64,000 bases of DNA from Tropicimonas marinistellae (GTDB taxonomy: Bacteria > Pseudomonadota > Alphaproteobacteria > Rhodobacterales > Rhodobacteraceae), in contig NZ_LNCI01000003.1 of assembly GCF_001509585.1 (NCBI RefSeq), forward strand, positions 62,001 to 126,000, read 5' to 3'. Shown here piece by piece: positions 36,314 through 45,606 of this stretch (positions are counted from its first letter, which is position 1; each line of letters opens with the position of its first letter). Below the pieces are notes generated by a model. It was not told where the DNA came from, did no database searches, and was given only the letters and a program-made list of their open reading frames with translations. The position numbers and the translations under genes are program-made.

Positions 36314-37035
36314 GCGATTTCCTCGGGCGAGAGCCGCGTGTCATTCCGTTCGACCGAGCGTATCGCGCCATCGGCGAAGTGAATGACCCGGTGTGCCATC
36401 GCCGCCGTCGCCGCCGCGTGGGTGACCATGAGGACGGTGGTGCCGAGCGTCCGGTTCACGTCGTTCAGCACCCTGAGAACGGCGCGGCCGGTGGTGCTGT
36501 CGAGCGCACCGGTGGGTTCGTCGCAGAACAGCACGTCGGGTTGCTTGGCGACGGCGCGGGCAATGGCGACCCGCTGTTGTTCGCCGCCGGACATCTGGGC
36601 CGGGAAATGGTGCCGCCGTTCGCCGAGGCCGACGAGGTGCAGGGCCTCGGCCGGGTCCATCGGGTTGCGGGCGATCTCGGTGACGAGCTCGACATTTTCC
36701 TCGGCGGTGAGCGAGGGCATCAGATTGTAGAACTGGAAGACGAAACCGACGTGATCGCGCCTGTAGCGGGTCAGCTCGCTGTCGGTCATGTCGGTGAGGT
36801 CGGCGTCGCGGAACCGGGCGCGGCCGGTGCTGGCACGGTCGAGCCCGCCGAGGATATTGAGCAGGGTGGATTTGCCCGACCCGGAGGCGCCGAGCAGGAC
36901 GATCAGTTCCCCGCCCGGGACAACGAGATCGACCCCGCGCAGGGCATGCACGGCCGCTTCCCCCTCCCCGTAGGTCTTGGTCAGGGCCTCGGTCTGGTAG
37001 GTCGGTCGCGGCGAGGGATCGGCTTGCAGGGACAT
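36307..37035 (-). CDS. ABC transporter ATP-binding protein (MacB/LolD type)
   Basis: 242 residues: Walker [11 protein letters not shown]-loop [13 protein letters not shown], signature [14 protein letters not shown], Walker [14 protein letters not shown]-loop VTHA. The LolD/MacB subfamily is indicated by [16 protein letters not shown]. The ATG at 37035 follows AGGAGGTGCGGTC, so the GTG seven codons earlier is not used. First gene of the operon. Confidence 0.95.
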   Translation of the reverse strand: MSLQADPSPRPTYQTEALTKTYGEGEAAVHALRGVDLVVPGGELIVLLGASGSGKSTLLNILGGLDRASTGRARFRDADLTDMTDSELTRYRRDHVGFVFQFYNLMPSLTAEENVELVTEIARNPMDPAEALHLVGLGERRHHFPAQMSGGEQQRVAIARAVAKQPDVLFCDEPTGALDSTTGRAVLRVLNDVNRTLGTTVLMVTHAAATAAMAHRVIHFADGAIRSVERNDTRLSPEEIAW

Positions 37036-37332
37036 GACCGCACCTCCTGTGCTCACAGGTATGTGAGAGGTCCGGGCATGGCAAGGCGGCCAAGTGCGGG
37101 TTTTCCCGGCAGGCGCCGCCGAACGCAGCTCCGGACGGGAGGGCTCCCGCCGGCATCCTCCCCCTTGCGGGGTCGGAAGCCGTTTGGGCGGGGCGCCCTT
37201 CGGGCGCAGCCGCGCGCATGCGCGCGGCCCGGCCCAACGGGAGGAGGTGCATCTGTGATGCAGCGACGACGGGCGGGAGATCTACCGGACCTGTCCCGGC
37301 CGGCCACCGATGCGGAGCGGGCCGCCGCGACG
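37036..37332. other. Intergenic region with strong GC hairpins, no gene seen
   Basis: A 297-bp region upstream of the ABC operon and downstream of the cupin gene. No open frame has a family motif. It is very GC-rich in its middle and carries the stacked hairpins at 37193-37228; a further hairpin-like CCCCCTTGCGGGG lies at about 37160-37172. Confidence 0.55.
37193..37228. repeat. Tandem palindromes: GC hairpin followed by 20-bp perfect palindrome
   Basis: GCGCCC TTC GGGCGC (37193-37207) is a perfect 6-bp stem with a 3-nt loop; two bases later GCCGCGCGCATGCGCGCGGC (37209-37228) is a perfect 20-bp palindrome. No T-run follows on either strand. It may be a dispersed palindromic unit, a protein-binding site or part of a terminator; the surrounding sequence feels familiar from other Rhodobacteraceae, but no search was possible. 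Confidence 0.55.
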
Positions 37333-37695
37333 CTACAGCTGGACGATTGCCAGTTCCACGTTTTCGCTTCCGATCACCGAGGACACATGGCCCGTTCCCG
37401 AGATGTCTTCCATCTGCCAGATGCCGCCCGGGCCGATCTCCCGGACCTCGCCGCTGCCCGCCTCCACGCGCATGCGCCCGGCCAGGCAGAAAGCGACCTG
37501 GCGCTTGGGAGACGGGTGCTGCTGCCCGCGCCAGCCGGCTGGCAGAACGAGATAGAGCAGCGCGCTCGCCGGTTCGGCCTCCGATACCGGCATTGGCGGT
37601 GCGGGCGGCGCGAAGTCGCTCGCGGACATCGCGATGGCCCGATCGGTGAAATACGAGATCCCTGCCTCGTCTTCGCTCAGATGAAGTACTTGCAT
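37333..37695 (-). CDS. Small cupin-domain protein
   Basis: 120 residues forming a single cupin barrel: HPSPKRQVAFCLAGRMRVEA is motif 1-like, and GPGGIWQMEDISGTGHVS is motif 2-like with a histidine. GGGAG precedes the ATG by 5 nt. Metal binding is possible but the usual G(X)5HXH core is reduced to single histidines. It is upstream of the ABC operon on the same strand but 297 bp away; no functional link can be made. Confidence 0.8.
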   Translation of the reverse strand: MQVLHLSEDEAGISYFTDRAIAMSASDFAPPAPPMPVSEAEPASALLYLVLPAGWRGQQHPSPKRQVAFCLAGRMRVEAGSGEVREIGPGGIWQMEDISGTGHVSSVIGSENVELAIVQL

Positions 37696-37774
37696 GCCAT
37701 CTCCCTGCTACCTCCCGCACGAAATCCGTGCCGACATGTCTTCGTCGCGATGATCGTAGCAGAAATCTCGCGGC

Positions 37775-38242
37775 TCAGCGCGTGTCGCATGCCAGAAGAA
37801 AGGCTTCTCCGAGCACGAAGTCCCACCCTTCGTCGTAATTCGACGCGGCGGCTTCGCCGGCGACCCCCAGGCGTTCGAAGCCGCGGTGCGTGAGGTCGAC
37901 GCGACTTCCGCCGTCACCGGTATCGGAGAAGGACACGTCGATCTGTGTCGCTTCCGCGCGGCGCCGGCCGACGTACCAGTCCAGGGCCAGCCGCCGTCCC
38001 GGCTCCCAGATTGTGATGGTCGCCCATTCCGCGACATCGCCATCATGCCGGATCTCGCGAATCCGTCCGCCGGTATGCGGCTGCAGCGTGACGCCGCGCG
38101 GTTGCTTGCCTTCGGAGGCCGACATGGAATGCGATCGCAGCGGCCACCATTCCGGCATATCGCGCGTGAACCGATCAAAGGCTTCGGATGCGGAGATCGG
38201 GACGCGGATGGACTTGCGGACATTTGGCAGGGTCTCGGGCAT
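37775..38242 (-). CDS. SRPBCC-family protein (AHSA1-like START fold)
   Basis: 155 residues with the AHSA1/SRPBCC pattern: N-terminal VRKSIRVPISASEAFDRFT, then a tryptophan-rich DMPEWWPLRSHS, EWATITIWEPGRRLALDW and C-terminal LTHRGFERLG...GWDFVLGEAF. The frame is open upstream past 39000 through the opposite strand of clpP, but GGAG 7 nt before the ATG at 38242 and the family N-terminus fix the start. These small proteins bind hydrophobic ligands; some modulate Hsp90. Divergent from clpP. Confidence 0.88.
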   Translation of the reverse strand: MPETLPNVRKSIRVPISASEAFDRFTRDMPEWWPLRSHSMSASEGKQPRGVTLQPHTGGRIREIRHDGDVAEWATITIWEPGRRLALDWYVGRRRAEATQIDVSFSDTGDGGSRVDLTHRGFERLGVAGEAAASNYDEGWDFVLGEAFLLACDTR

Positions 38243-38521
38243 TTTGCACTCCGTGTGTCTGGAACTGGAAGCTCCGTGCGGTGTCGGGAACGTGTGGAAA
38301 CCGGGACGGCACCGGCCGGTCCGATCGAGCGATCTGGAACGTGATCCGGGTTCCGTAGGGTAAGTCCCGTTTGGCGTGCGAGTCAAATGGGCATCGGGAC
38401 TCCTGCGGGAAACCATGGTTCGGACCTGCCCTTGCAGCCCCCCTTGGCCGATACTAAGACTCTGGGAGAAAACCGCAGCGGCGTTTGCGCGAGCGACCGC
38501 CCCCCACCGAGGCAGATTCCC

Positions 38522-39154
38522 ATGAAAGATCCCACCGAGACCTACATGAACCTCGTCCCGATGGTCGTCGAACAGACCAGCCGCGGCGAACGGGCCTACG
38601 ACATCTTCTCGCGCCTGCTGAAAGAGCGCATCATCTTCGTGAATGGCCCGGTGCACGACGGCATGAGCCAGCTCATCGTCGCGCAGCTCCTGCATCTGGA
38701 GGCCGAGAACCCGTCCAAGGAAATCTCGATGTATATCAACAGCCCCGGCGGTGTCGTGACCTCGGGCCTGTCGATCTATGACACGATGCAATACATCAAG
38801 CCCAAGGTGTCGACGCTCGTCGTGGGGCAGGCGGCGTCCATGGGCTCGCTGCTGCTGACCGCAGGTGAAGCGGGCATGCGTTTCTCGCTGCCCAACAGCC
38901 GGATCATGGTGCACCAGCCCTCGGGCGGCTACCAGGGCCAGGCGACGGATATCATGATCCACGCCCAGGAAACCCAGAAGCTGAAAGACCGCCTTAACCA
39001 GATCTATGTGAAGCATACCGGGCAGACGCTGAAGAAGGTCGAGGCGGCGCTGGAGCGCGACAATTTCATGTCGCCCGAGGAGGCGAAGGAATGGGGCCTG
39101 ATCGACGAGATCGTCGAGAGCCGGAAGACGCCGGAAGAGACGGCGGAGGGCTGA
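38522..39154 (+). CDS. clpP: ATP-dependent Clp protease proteolytic subunit
   Basis: 210 residues. The catalytic triad is S106 ([12 protein letters not shown]), H131 (MVHQPSGG) and D180 (LERDNFMS). The ATG at 38522 is set by homology ([18 protein letters not shown]); in-frame codons upstream have no support. Forms the tetradecameric chamber that degrades substrates unfolded by ClpX (next gene, 176 bp downstream) or ClpA. As in many alphaproteobacteria, clpP and clpX are adjacent without tig. Confidence 0.97.
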   Translation: MKDPTETYMNLVPMVVEQTSRGERAYDIFSRLLKERIIFVNGPVHDGMSQLIVAQLLHLEAENPSKEISMYINSPGGVVTSGLSIYDTMQYIKPKVSTLVVGQAASMGSLLLTAGEAGMRFSLPNSRIMVHQPSGGYQGQATDIMIHAQETQKLKDRLNQIYVKHTGQTLKKVEAALERDNFMSPEEAKEWGLIDEIVESRKTPEETAEG

Positions 39155-39330
39155 GTCGCGCCGGTTGGGCGGTGTGGCCGGCCAGTGGCGCCGTGCCGCC
39201 CGCCCACATTTGGGCATTGTGCACCGGTTGGGCGTGCCATAGTCTTTGCGGGACGAGGAAAGTGGAACTTTACCCAAGAGGGACCGCAGGGGCGGTTGGG
39301 ACAACGGGCGACAGGCCCTAGAGGATTGGC

Positions 39331-40593
39331 ATGGCGAACTCATCTGGTGGCGACAGCAAGAACACGCTCTACTGCTCCTTCTGCGGCAAGAGTCAGCACG
39401 AGGTGCGCAAGCTGATCGCAGGCCCGACAGTGTTCATCTGCGATGAATGCGTCGAGCTTTGCATGGACATCATCCGCGAGGAGACCAAGTCCTCCGGGCT
39501 CAAGGCATCCGATGGCGTGCCCACGCCGGCGGAAATCTGCGAGGTTCTGGACGATTACGTGATCGGCCAGGGGCGTGCGAAGCGGGTTTTGTCGGTGGCC
39601 GTGCACAACCACTACAAGCGCCTCAACCACGCCGGGAAATCCGCCGATATCGAGTTGCAGAAGTCGAATATCCTGCTGATCGGCCCCACGGGCTGCGGCA
39701 AGACCTATCTCGCGCAGACTCTGGCGCGCATTCTCGACGTACCGTTCACCATGGCCGACGCGACCACGCTGACCGAGGCCGGTTACGTGGGTGAGGATGT
39801 GGAAAACATCATCCTCAAGCTTCTGCAGGCCAGCGAATACAACGTCGAGCGGGCGCAGCGCGGCATCGTCTACATCGACGAGGTCGACAAGATCACCCGC
39901 AAGTCCGACAACCCCTCGATCACCCGTGACGTCTCGGGCGAGGGCGTGCAGCAGGCACTGCTGAAGATCATGGAAGGCACCGTCGCCTCCGTGCCGCCGC
40001 AGGGCGGGCGCAAGCATCCGCAGCAGGAGTTCCTGCAGGTGGACACGACGAACATTCTCTTCATCTGCGGTGGCGCCTTTGCGGGGCTCGACAAGATCAT
40101 CGCCCAGCGTGGCAAGGGCTCGGCCATCGGTTTCGGCGCCGATGTGAAGGACGAGGGCAATCAGGACGTGGGCGAGCTGTTCCAGCAGCTTGAACCGGAA
40201 GACCTTCTGAAATTCGGCCTGATCCCGGAATTCGTCGGCCGCCTGCCGGTGATCGCGACGCTGGAGAACCTGGACGAGGACGCACTTGTGACGATCCTCA
40301 CCCAGCCGAAGAACGCCATCGTCAAGCAATACCAGCGGCTTTTCGAGCTGGAAGACACCGAACTGGCCTTCACCGACGATGCGCTCCGCGCCATTGCCCG
40401 CCGCGCCATCGAGCGCAAGACCGGGGCCCGTGGCCTGCGGTCGATCATGGAGGACATCCTGCTCGACACGATGTTCGACCTGCCGGGGCTGGAAGGCGTC
40501 GAAGAGGTGGTCGTCAACGAGGAGGCCGTGACCTCCGAGGCGCAGCCGATGCTGGTCTATGCCGAAAACAAGGACAGCGCGTCGGCTAGCTGA
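39331..40593 (+). CDS. clpX: ATP-dependent Clp protease ATP-binding subunit ClpX
   Basis: 420 residues. N-terminal zinc domain with C15, C18, C37 and C40; Walker A GPTGCGKT (118-125), pore loop GYVG (151-154), Walker B IDEVD (from 182), and the IGF loop [10 protein letters not shown] that docks to ClpP. AGAGGAT lies 5 nt before the ATG. Unfolds tagged proteins for ClpP. The 176-bp gap to clpP leaves room for its own promoter. Confidence 0.98.
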   Translation: MANSSGGDSKNTLYCSFCGKSQHEVRKLIAGPTVFICDECVELCMDIIREETKSSGLKASDGVPTPAEICEVLDDYVIGQGRAKRVLSVAVHNHYKRLNHAGKSADIELQKSNILLIGPTGCGKTYLAQTLARILDVPFTMADATTLTEAGYVGEDVENIILKLLQASEYNVERAQRGIVYIDEVDKITRKSDNPSITRDVSGEGVQQALLKIMEGTVASVPPQGGRKHPQQEFLQVDTTNILFICGGAFAGLDKIIAQRGKGSAIGFGADVKDEGNQDVGELFQQLEPEDLLKFGLIPEFVGRLPVIATLENLDEDALVTILTQPKNAIVKQYQRLFELEDTELAFTDDALRAIARRAIERKTGARGLRSIMEDILLDTMFDLPGLEGVEEVVVNEEAVTSEAQPMLVYAENKDSASAS

Positions 40594-40703
40594 GGCCGGG
40601 GAAGCGTTGAGAGTGACGTCCCGCTGCGTGGCGCGCGCCAAAGTTCGCGCGCTTCGCCTGTATTTTGGCGCACATGTGATCCACGCCAGCGCCGGTACGG
40701 GAC

Positions 40704-41651
40704 ATGCTTGACATCCTGTCCATCACGAGCGTGATTTTCGTTGTCATCGGGGCAGGGTACCTGTCGGTCCGGTTCGGCGTCTTTTCGTCCGCGGAAATGG
40801 GCACGCTGGGGAAGTTCGTCGTCAATCTCGCGCTGCCGGCGCTGATCTTCCGCGCGGTTTCTTCCCGTCCGATTGCGGAACTCGCAAATGGCGGCTACCT
40901 CGGGAGCGTTCTCATCGGATCGCTTGCCGTCTTCGTGTTTGGCTACCTCTGGTCGCGGAGAGTGGCGGGCGAAACATCGCAGGCCAGCACGTTTCGGGCG
41001 ATGGGCATGTCCTGTGCCAACAGCGGCTTCGTCGGTTACCCGGTGTTGCTGATGGCCCTGCCCGAGGTCGCGTCAGCGGCCCTCGCGATGAACATGATCG
41101 TCGATAACCTCGTCATGATTCCGCTTGTCCTCGCGATGGCGGAACGTGCGCATGGCGCCGGGCGGGGCCGCGCTCGTCTGGCGGCGCAGATCGCATGGCG
41201 GCTGGTGCGCAACCCCATCGTGATCTCCCTGGCGCTCGGCGTCTCGGTGTCGGTCTCCGGCATCCGCCTGCCGATGGTGATCGAGCGGCCGGTTGATATC
41301 CTGGCATCCGCCAGTGCCGCGCTGTCTCTCGCCGTGATCGGTGGCACGCTCGCGTCTTTGCCCCTGCGCAGCCTCAATGCCTCGATCCTGTCGGTGGTGG
41401 TCGGAAAACTCCTGTTGCACCCGCTGGCGGTTGGTCTGGCGCTCGCCGTGCTGTCGGCGATCGGGTTCGGCGTCGGGGACGTGCAGCTCTCCGCGGCGGC
41501 GATCATCATGGCTTCCACGCCGGTAATGGCGATCTATCCCATCCTGGCTCAGCGCTTCGGCGAGGAACAGAACGCCGCGCTGGCGATGTTCGTCATGACG
41601 CTCCTGTCGTTCTTCACCATCAGTGCGACGCTGGCGATCACGCTTCCCTGA
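40704..41651 (+). CDS. AEC-family permease (auxin efflux carrier-like)
   Basis: 315 residues with about ten membrane helices and the internal two-fold repeat of AEC/PIN-type carriers; FRAMGMSCANSGFVGYPVLL is the family's conserved crossover region, and ASTPVMAIYPILAQRFGEEQ follows near the C-terminus. Bacterial members transport malate, malonate or other carboxylates or efflux unknown compounds. The Shine-Dalgarno sequence is weak. Stands alone between clpX and ridA. Confidence 0.9.
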   Translation: MLDILSITSVIFVVIGAGYLSVRFGVFSSAEMGTLGKFVVNLALPALIFRAVSSRPIAELANGGYLGSVLIGSLAVFVFGYLWSRRVAGETSQASTFRAMGMSCANSGFVGYPVLLMALPEVASAALAMNMIVDNLVMIPLVLAMAERAHGAGRGRARLAAQIAWRLVRNPIVISLALGVSVSVSGIRLPMVIERPVDILASASAALSLAVIGGTLASLPLRSLNASILSVVVGKLLLHPLAVGLALAVLSAIGFGVGDVQLSAAAIIMASTPVMAIYPILAQRFGEEQNAALAMFVMTLLSFFTISATLAITLP

Positions 41652-41726
41652 GGGCACCATGAGACTGATTTGCGCACAGCCGGCCGTTCCATGATTTCAG
41701 ACCGCACACAGGCTTAGAGATCCCCG

Positions 41727-42113
41727 ATGACCCGCACACATATCTCCTCCGGTTCCCCCTTCGAGTCGCAGATCGGCTACTCCCGCGCCGTGGTCTGCAA
41801 CGGCTGGGTCTTCGTCGCCGGGACCACCGGTTACGACTATTCCACCATGACCATGCCTGCGACGGTCGAAGAGCAATGCGCCAATGCGCTCGCCACGATC
41901 GGCACGGCACTGGCGGAGGTTGGCGCCAGCCTCGACGACGTGGTTCGGGTTCGCTACATCCTGCCCGACAAGGCCGACTGGCCGGGGTGTTGGCCTGCCA
42001 CGCGGGCCGCGTTCGGGACGGCGCGACCGGCGGCCACCATGATCGTTGCCGGCCTTCAAGAACCGGAGATGAAGATCGAGATCGAGGTGACGGCCGCACT
42101 GCCGAATGGCTAA
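41727..42113 (+). CDS. RidA-family (YjgF/YER057c/UK114) protein
   Basis: 128 residues. Typical RidA fold residues: GYSRAVVCNGWVFVAGTTGYD, ALAEVGASLDDVVRVR with the conserved arginine R105-equivalent, FGTARPAATMIVAGL and MKIEIEVTAAL. Canonical RidA deaminates reactive enamine/imine intermediates; this is a diverged member (YjgH-like or Rid subgroup) and its substrate may differ. Confidence 0.9.
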   Translation: MTRTHISSGSPFESQIGYSRAVVCNGWVFVAGTTGYDYSTMTMPATVEEQCANALATIGTALAEVGASLDDVVRVRYILPDKADWPGCWPATRAAFGTARPAATMIVAGLQEPEMKIEIEVTAALPNG

Positions 42114-42277
42114 CGCGCGAGGAGGTGCATCGCGACATCCGCCGGCGCGGGCGCCGGATTGGTCACGGAACGCGTCCGGGGCGGTGAGTGTGTCGAGCCG
42201 GGCAGGGGCGCTGGGCCTGAGACCGGCGAGAATCTTGTGGGGATCGCTGCAATCCTTCGGTCGGGCGGCATCTCATG

Positions 42278-42306
42278 GTCCAGACCGCGTCCATTTGGGT
42301 CTGGAC
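42278..42306 (+). other. 5'-leader hairpin upstream of the NDUFA12 homologue
   Basis: GTCCAGACC (42278-42286) and GGTCTGGAC (42298-42306) form a perfect 9-bp stem with an 11-nt loop, ending 52 nt before the start codon of the next gene. No T-run follows, so it could be an mRNA-leader structure, a regulator-binding palindrome, or the remnant of a terminator after ridA. Confidence 0.5.
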
Positions 42307-42358
42307 CTCGCCGGGCGGCTGCGCCATGACGGGGGAGCAAGAGGTTTGGAGGCACGCA

Positions 42359-42745
42359 ATGGGCATCCTCAATTCGATTCTGCGCGCGGTTACCTGGTGG
42401 GACGGGCAGACCTATGGCACACAGCTGTTCACGTCGCGCCACGGCGAGAAGGTGGGCGAGGATGCCGAAGGCAATGTCTATTACCGCAACAGCGACGACA
42501 GCAAACGCTGGGTGATCTACGATGGCGAGATCGAAGCGAGCCGCGTGCCGCCGGAGTGGCACGGCTGGTTGCACCGGATCTACGACGAACCGCCAAGCGA
42601 CAAGCCGCTGCCGCGCAAGCCCTGGGAAAAGCCGCATCAGGAGAATGTGACCTGGTCGCCGGAACTGTCCTACAAACCTGACGGTTCGCTGCGTCGCGCC
42701 GAACCGGTGGAGCGCCGCGACTACGAGGCCTGGTCGCCGGAATGA
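42359..42745 (+). CDS. NDUFA12 / B17.2-like NADH:ubiquinone oxidoreductase accessory subunit
   Basis: 128 residues, homologous to the mitochondrial complex I accessory subunit NDUFA12, one of the few supernumerary subunits shared with alphaproteobacteria. Conserved stretches: [58 protein letters not shown] precedes the ATG at 42359. It binds the peripheral arm of complex I. As usual in the group it is not in the nuo operon but heads this conserved cluster with mlaD. Confidence 0.93.
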   Translation: MGILNSILRAVTWWDGQTYGTQLFTSRHGEKVGEDAEGNVYYRNSDDSKRWVIYDGEIEASRVPPEWHGWLHRIYDEPPSDKPLPRKPWEKPHQENVTWSPELSYKPDGSLRRAEPVERRDYEAWSPE

Positions 42746-42805
42746 GCGTAACCGGCAATGGATGCCCGCATGGACTGAGACGGTCAGCGGTGCGCGGAGG
42801 AACCT

Positions 42806-43261
42806 ATGTCTGAAAGCCCCGGAGAGGTCATTGCCGGCGCCGCGACGCTGGCTGTCGCGATCGGGTTCTTCGTCTATGCCGCGCAGGGCGGAGGCGCCTC
42901 GACCGCGACCGGCGATGGATACGACCTGACGGCGAGCTTCCGCTCCGTGGAGGGAATCTCGGTCGGCAGCGACGTGCGCCTGGCAGGCGTGAAGGTCGGA
43001 ACGGTGACCGGGCTGGACCTCAACCGGCAGACGTTTCGTGCCGATGTGACGCTCAACCTGACCGGGGATCTCGAAGTGCCCGAAGACAGCTCCATCGCGA
43101 TTTCGTCGGAGGGGCTGCTGGGCGGCAATTTCGTGGAACTGGTGCCGGGCGGCTCTCCGTTCAACCTCGAACCGGGCGCGGAGATCGAGGATACGCAAGG
43201 CGCCCTGAGCCTGCTTGGGCTGCTGGCGAAGTTCGTTTCCTCGGCCTCAGAGGACGGCTAA
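42806..43261 (+). CDS. mlaD: MlaD-family lipid-transport protein (MCE domain)
   Basis: 151 residues: one N-terminal membrane helix (about 8-27) and a single MCE domain (YDLTASFRSVEGISVGSDVR, LAGVKVGTV, ISSEGLLGGNFVELVPGG). Hexameric MlaD bridges inner-membrane MlaFEB to periplasmic phospholipid carriers. AGGA precedes the ATG. MlaE, MlaF and MlaC are not nearby, so the rest of the complex must be encoded elsewhere. The stop codon overlaps the start of the next gene (TAATG). Confidence 0.93.
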   Translation: MSESPGEVIAGAATLAVAIGFFVYAAQGGGASTATGDGYDLTASFRSVEGISVGSDVRLAGVKVGTVTGLDLNRQTFRADVTLNLTGDLEVPEDSSIAISSEGLLGGNFVELVPGGSPFNLEPGAEIEDTQGALSLLGLLAKFVSSASEDG

Positions 43262-43617
43262 TGCGCTGGCTCGTCCTGCTGTTGCTCGCGGTAGCGCCTG
43301 CCGCGATGGCCCAGCAGGCCACGAGTTCCGCCAATGGCGGCGTTCTGCGGCTGTTGGACAAGATATCCGGCGATACCGTCGACATCCGGATCGGTCGTGG
43401 CCAGACACAGCTCTACGGGCGGCTGAAGATCACCATGGGCGAATGCCGCTACCCGGCGCAGAACCCAAACTCGGACGCGTTCGGCTGGCTCGAGATCCGC
43501 GACGATTCGATGGAAGGGCCTGCCTTCTCCGGCTGGATGATTGCCTCTTCACCGGCGTTGAACGGCCTCGATCACCCGCGCTACGACGTCTGGCTGCTTC
43601 GCTGCAACAACGAGTGA
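43261..43617 (+). CDS. DUF2155-domain exported protein
   Basis: 118 residues with a clear signal peptide ([19 protein letters not shown], cleavage near 18) and the DUF2155 core: [14 protein letters not shown], a cysteine in [16 protein letters not shown], and [24 protein letters not shown]. Two conserved cysteines could form a disulfide in the periplasm. Its start overlaps the mlaD stop by one base, so the two are translationally coupled; a role in envelope lipid traffic is possible but unproven. Its 3' end overlaps the convergent aat gene by 37 nt. Confidence 0.9.
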   Translation: MRWLVLLLLAVAPAAMAQQATSSANGGVLRLLDKISGDTVDIRIGRGQTQLYGRLKITMGECRYPAQNPNSDAFGWLEIRDDSMEGPAFSGWMIASSPALNGLDHPRYDVWLLRCNNE

Positions 43618-44216
43618 GGCGCGGGAAGCGCGCCCGGTGCGTTGAAATCCGCCTGAACGTGCAACGCCTCCGACAGACGCGCGCGGTACGCGGACTGGGG
43701 TATTTCCAGAGCTCCGAGGCTGGCCAGGTGTGGCGTAATGAACTGCGTATCGAACAACAGGAACCCGCCTTGGCGGAGGCGATCCACCAGGTAGGCCAGC
43801 GCCACCTTGGAGGCGTCGGTGCGGCGGGAAAACATGCTTTCGCCGAAGAACGCGCCGCCGAGCGTGACACCGTAAACCCCGCCGACGAGGTCGTTGCCCT
43901 CCCAAACCTCCAGCGAATGCCCGAAGCCCATGTAATGTAGCTGGAGGTACAGGTCGAAGATCGTCTGGTTGATCCAGGTCTCCGGCCTGTCGGCGCAGCC
44001 GGTGAGGACGCCGGCGAAGTCGCGGTCGGCGGAAACGGAAAACACGCCGCTGCGAATGCGGCGGCGCAGGGAGCGGGAGATGCGGAACCGCTCCAGCGGT
44101 ATGATGCCGCGCATCTTTGGCTCGACCCAGTAGACCTCGGTGGTCTCGCGACTCTCGGCCATGGGAAATACGCCGGCGGCGTAGGCGCGCAGGAGCGACT
44201 CGGGCGTCAGCTCCAT
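43581..44216 (-). CDS. aat: Leucyl/phenylalanyl-tRNA-protein transferase
   Basis: 211 residues with all usual Aat blocks: [78 protein letters not shown], and [20 protein letters not shown]. It adds Leu or Phe to proteins with N-terminal Arg/Lys, making N-degrons that ClpS hands to ClpAP. It overlaps the convergent DUF2155 gene by 37 nt, and follows accC in the same direction by 40 nt. Confidence 0.96.
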   Translation of the reverse strand: MELTPESLLRAYAAGVFPMAESRETTEVYWVEPKMRGIIPLERFRISRSLRRRIRSGVFSVSADRDFAGVLTGCADRPETWINQTIFDLYLQLHYMGFGHSLEVWEGNDLVGGVYGVTLGGAFFGESMFSRRTDASKVALAYLVDRLRQGGFLLFDTQFITPHLASLGALEIPQSAYRARLSEALHVQADFNAPGALPAPHSLLQRSSQTS

Positions 44217-44256
44217 CTGCCCGGCCCGCGCCCTGTCATCTGTGTCCGAAGACCCG

Positions 44257-45606
44257 TCACGCCGCCTGAGCGGCGAGCCACTTTTCGAGCCAGTGGATGT
44301 CGTACTTCCCTTCCAGGATGTCCGGTTCGGACAGCAGCGCGTCGAAGAGCGGCAAGGTGGTGTCGATGCCCTCGATCACGATCTCGTTCAACGCCCGGCC
44401 CAGCCGCGAGAGCGCCTCGGTACGGTCGCGCCCGTGGACGATCAGCTTGCCGATCAGGCTGTCGTAGTGCGGCGGAATGGAATAGCCCCCGTAGAGCGCT
44501 GAATCCATCCGCACGCCGAGGCCGCCCGGCGCGTGGTACATGCCGACGGATCCGGGACAGGGGGTGAAGTTCGGCAGTTTTTCTGCGTTGATCCGAACTT
44601 CGATCGCGTGGCCGTTCACGTCGAGATCTTCCTGGGCGAAGGACAGCGGCAGGCCCTGGGCGACGCGAATCTGCTCCCGCACGAGGTCGACGCCGAAGAT
44701 GGCTTCGGTGACGGGATGTTCCACCTGCAGGCGCGTGTTCATCTCGATGAAATAGAATTCGCCGTCCTCGTAGAGGAATTCGATTGTCCCGGCGCCGATG
44801 TAGTTGATCCGGGCCACGGCATCGGCACAGATCTTGCCGATCCGCGCGCGGGTCGCGTCGTCGATAATCGGACCGGGCGCTTCTTCCAGGACCTTCTGGT
44901 GGCGCCGCTGAAGCGAGCAGTCGCGCTCGCCCAGATGCACGGCATTGCCCTTGCCGTCGCCGAAGACCTGAATTTCGATATGACGCGGCTTGCCGAGATA
45001 CTTCTCGATATAGACCTCGTCATTTCCGAAGGCGGCCTTGCCCTCTGCCCGCGCAGTGCGGAAGGCCGTTTCAAGCTCTTGCGGCGACTTGGCGAGCTTC
45101 ATGCCGCGCCCGCCGCCGCCGGCGGTTGCCTTGATGATGACGGGGTACCCGATCTCCTCGCAGACCTTCACGGCGGTCTCGTAATCCGGCACGCCGCCGT
45201 CGGAGCCCGGCACGCAGGGCACGCCGAGGTTCCGCATCGTTTCCTTGGCGGTGATCTTGTCGCCCATGATGCGAATGTGCTCGGCGGTGGGACCGATGAA
45301 GGTCAGGTCGTGATCCTCGACGATCTGCACGAAGGCCGCGTTTTCGGACAGGAACCCGTAGCCCGGGTGGATCGCCTCCGCGCCGGTGATCTCGCAGGCC
45401 GAAATGATCGAGGGGAACGACAGGTAGCTCTGTGCGGACGGGGGCGGGCCGATGCAGACGCTTTCGTCGGCAAGGCGCACGTGCATGGCGTCGCTGTCGG
45501 CGGTGGAATGGACTGCGACGGAACGGATGCCCATTTCGCGGCAGGCGCGGATCACGCGCAGGGCGATCTCGCCGCGATTGGCAATCAGGATCTTCTCGAA
45601 CATCAT
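44257..45606 (-). CDS. accC: Acetyl-CoA carboxylase, biotin carboxylase subunit
   Basis: 449 residues, the exact size of bacterial AccC. ATP-grasp fold: [61 protein letters not shown]. It carboxylates biotin on AccB with ATP and bicarbonate. The ATG at 45606 overlaps the accB stop (ATGA); a second ATG follows directly. Confidence 0.98.
   Translation of the reverse strand: MMFEKILIANRGEIALRVIRACREMGIRSVAVHSTADSDAMHVRLADESVCIGPPPSAQSYLSFPSIISACEITGAEAIHPGYGFLSENAAFVQIVEDHDLTFIGPTAEHIRIMGDKITAKETMRNLGVPCVPGSDGGVPDYETAVKVCEEIGYPVIIKATAGGGGRGMKLAKSPQELETAFRTARAEGKAAFGNDEVYIEKYLGKPRHIEIQVFGDGKGNAVHLGERDCSLQRRHQKVLEEAPGPIIDDATRARIGKICADAVARINYIGAGTIEFLYEDGEFYFIEMNTRLQVEHPVTEAIFGVDLVREQIRVAQGLPLSFAQEDLDVNGHAIEVRINAEKLPNFTPCPGSVGMYHAPGGLGVRMDSALYGGYSIPPHYDSLIGKLIVHGRDRTEALSRLGRALNEIVIEGIDTTLPLFDALLSEPDILEGKYDIHWLEKWLAAQAA

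Noticed and set aside
33770-36382. 870-codon plus-strand frame opposite the FtsX permease
   Set aside because: Antisense shadow of a strongly supported membrane protein; its product is a charged, repetitive sequence with no similarity pattern.
38243-39343. Upstream extension of the SRPBCC protein through the antisense of clpP
   Set aside because: clpP is certain on the other strand; GGAG and the family N-terminus place the start at 38242.
42106-42681. 191-codon plus-strand frame after ridA
   Set aside because: Overlaps the well-supported NDUFA12 homologue in another frame and has no motifs.
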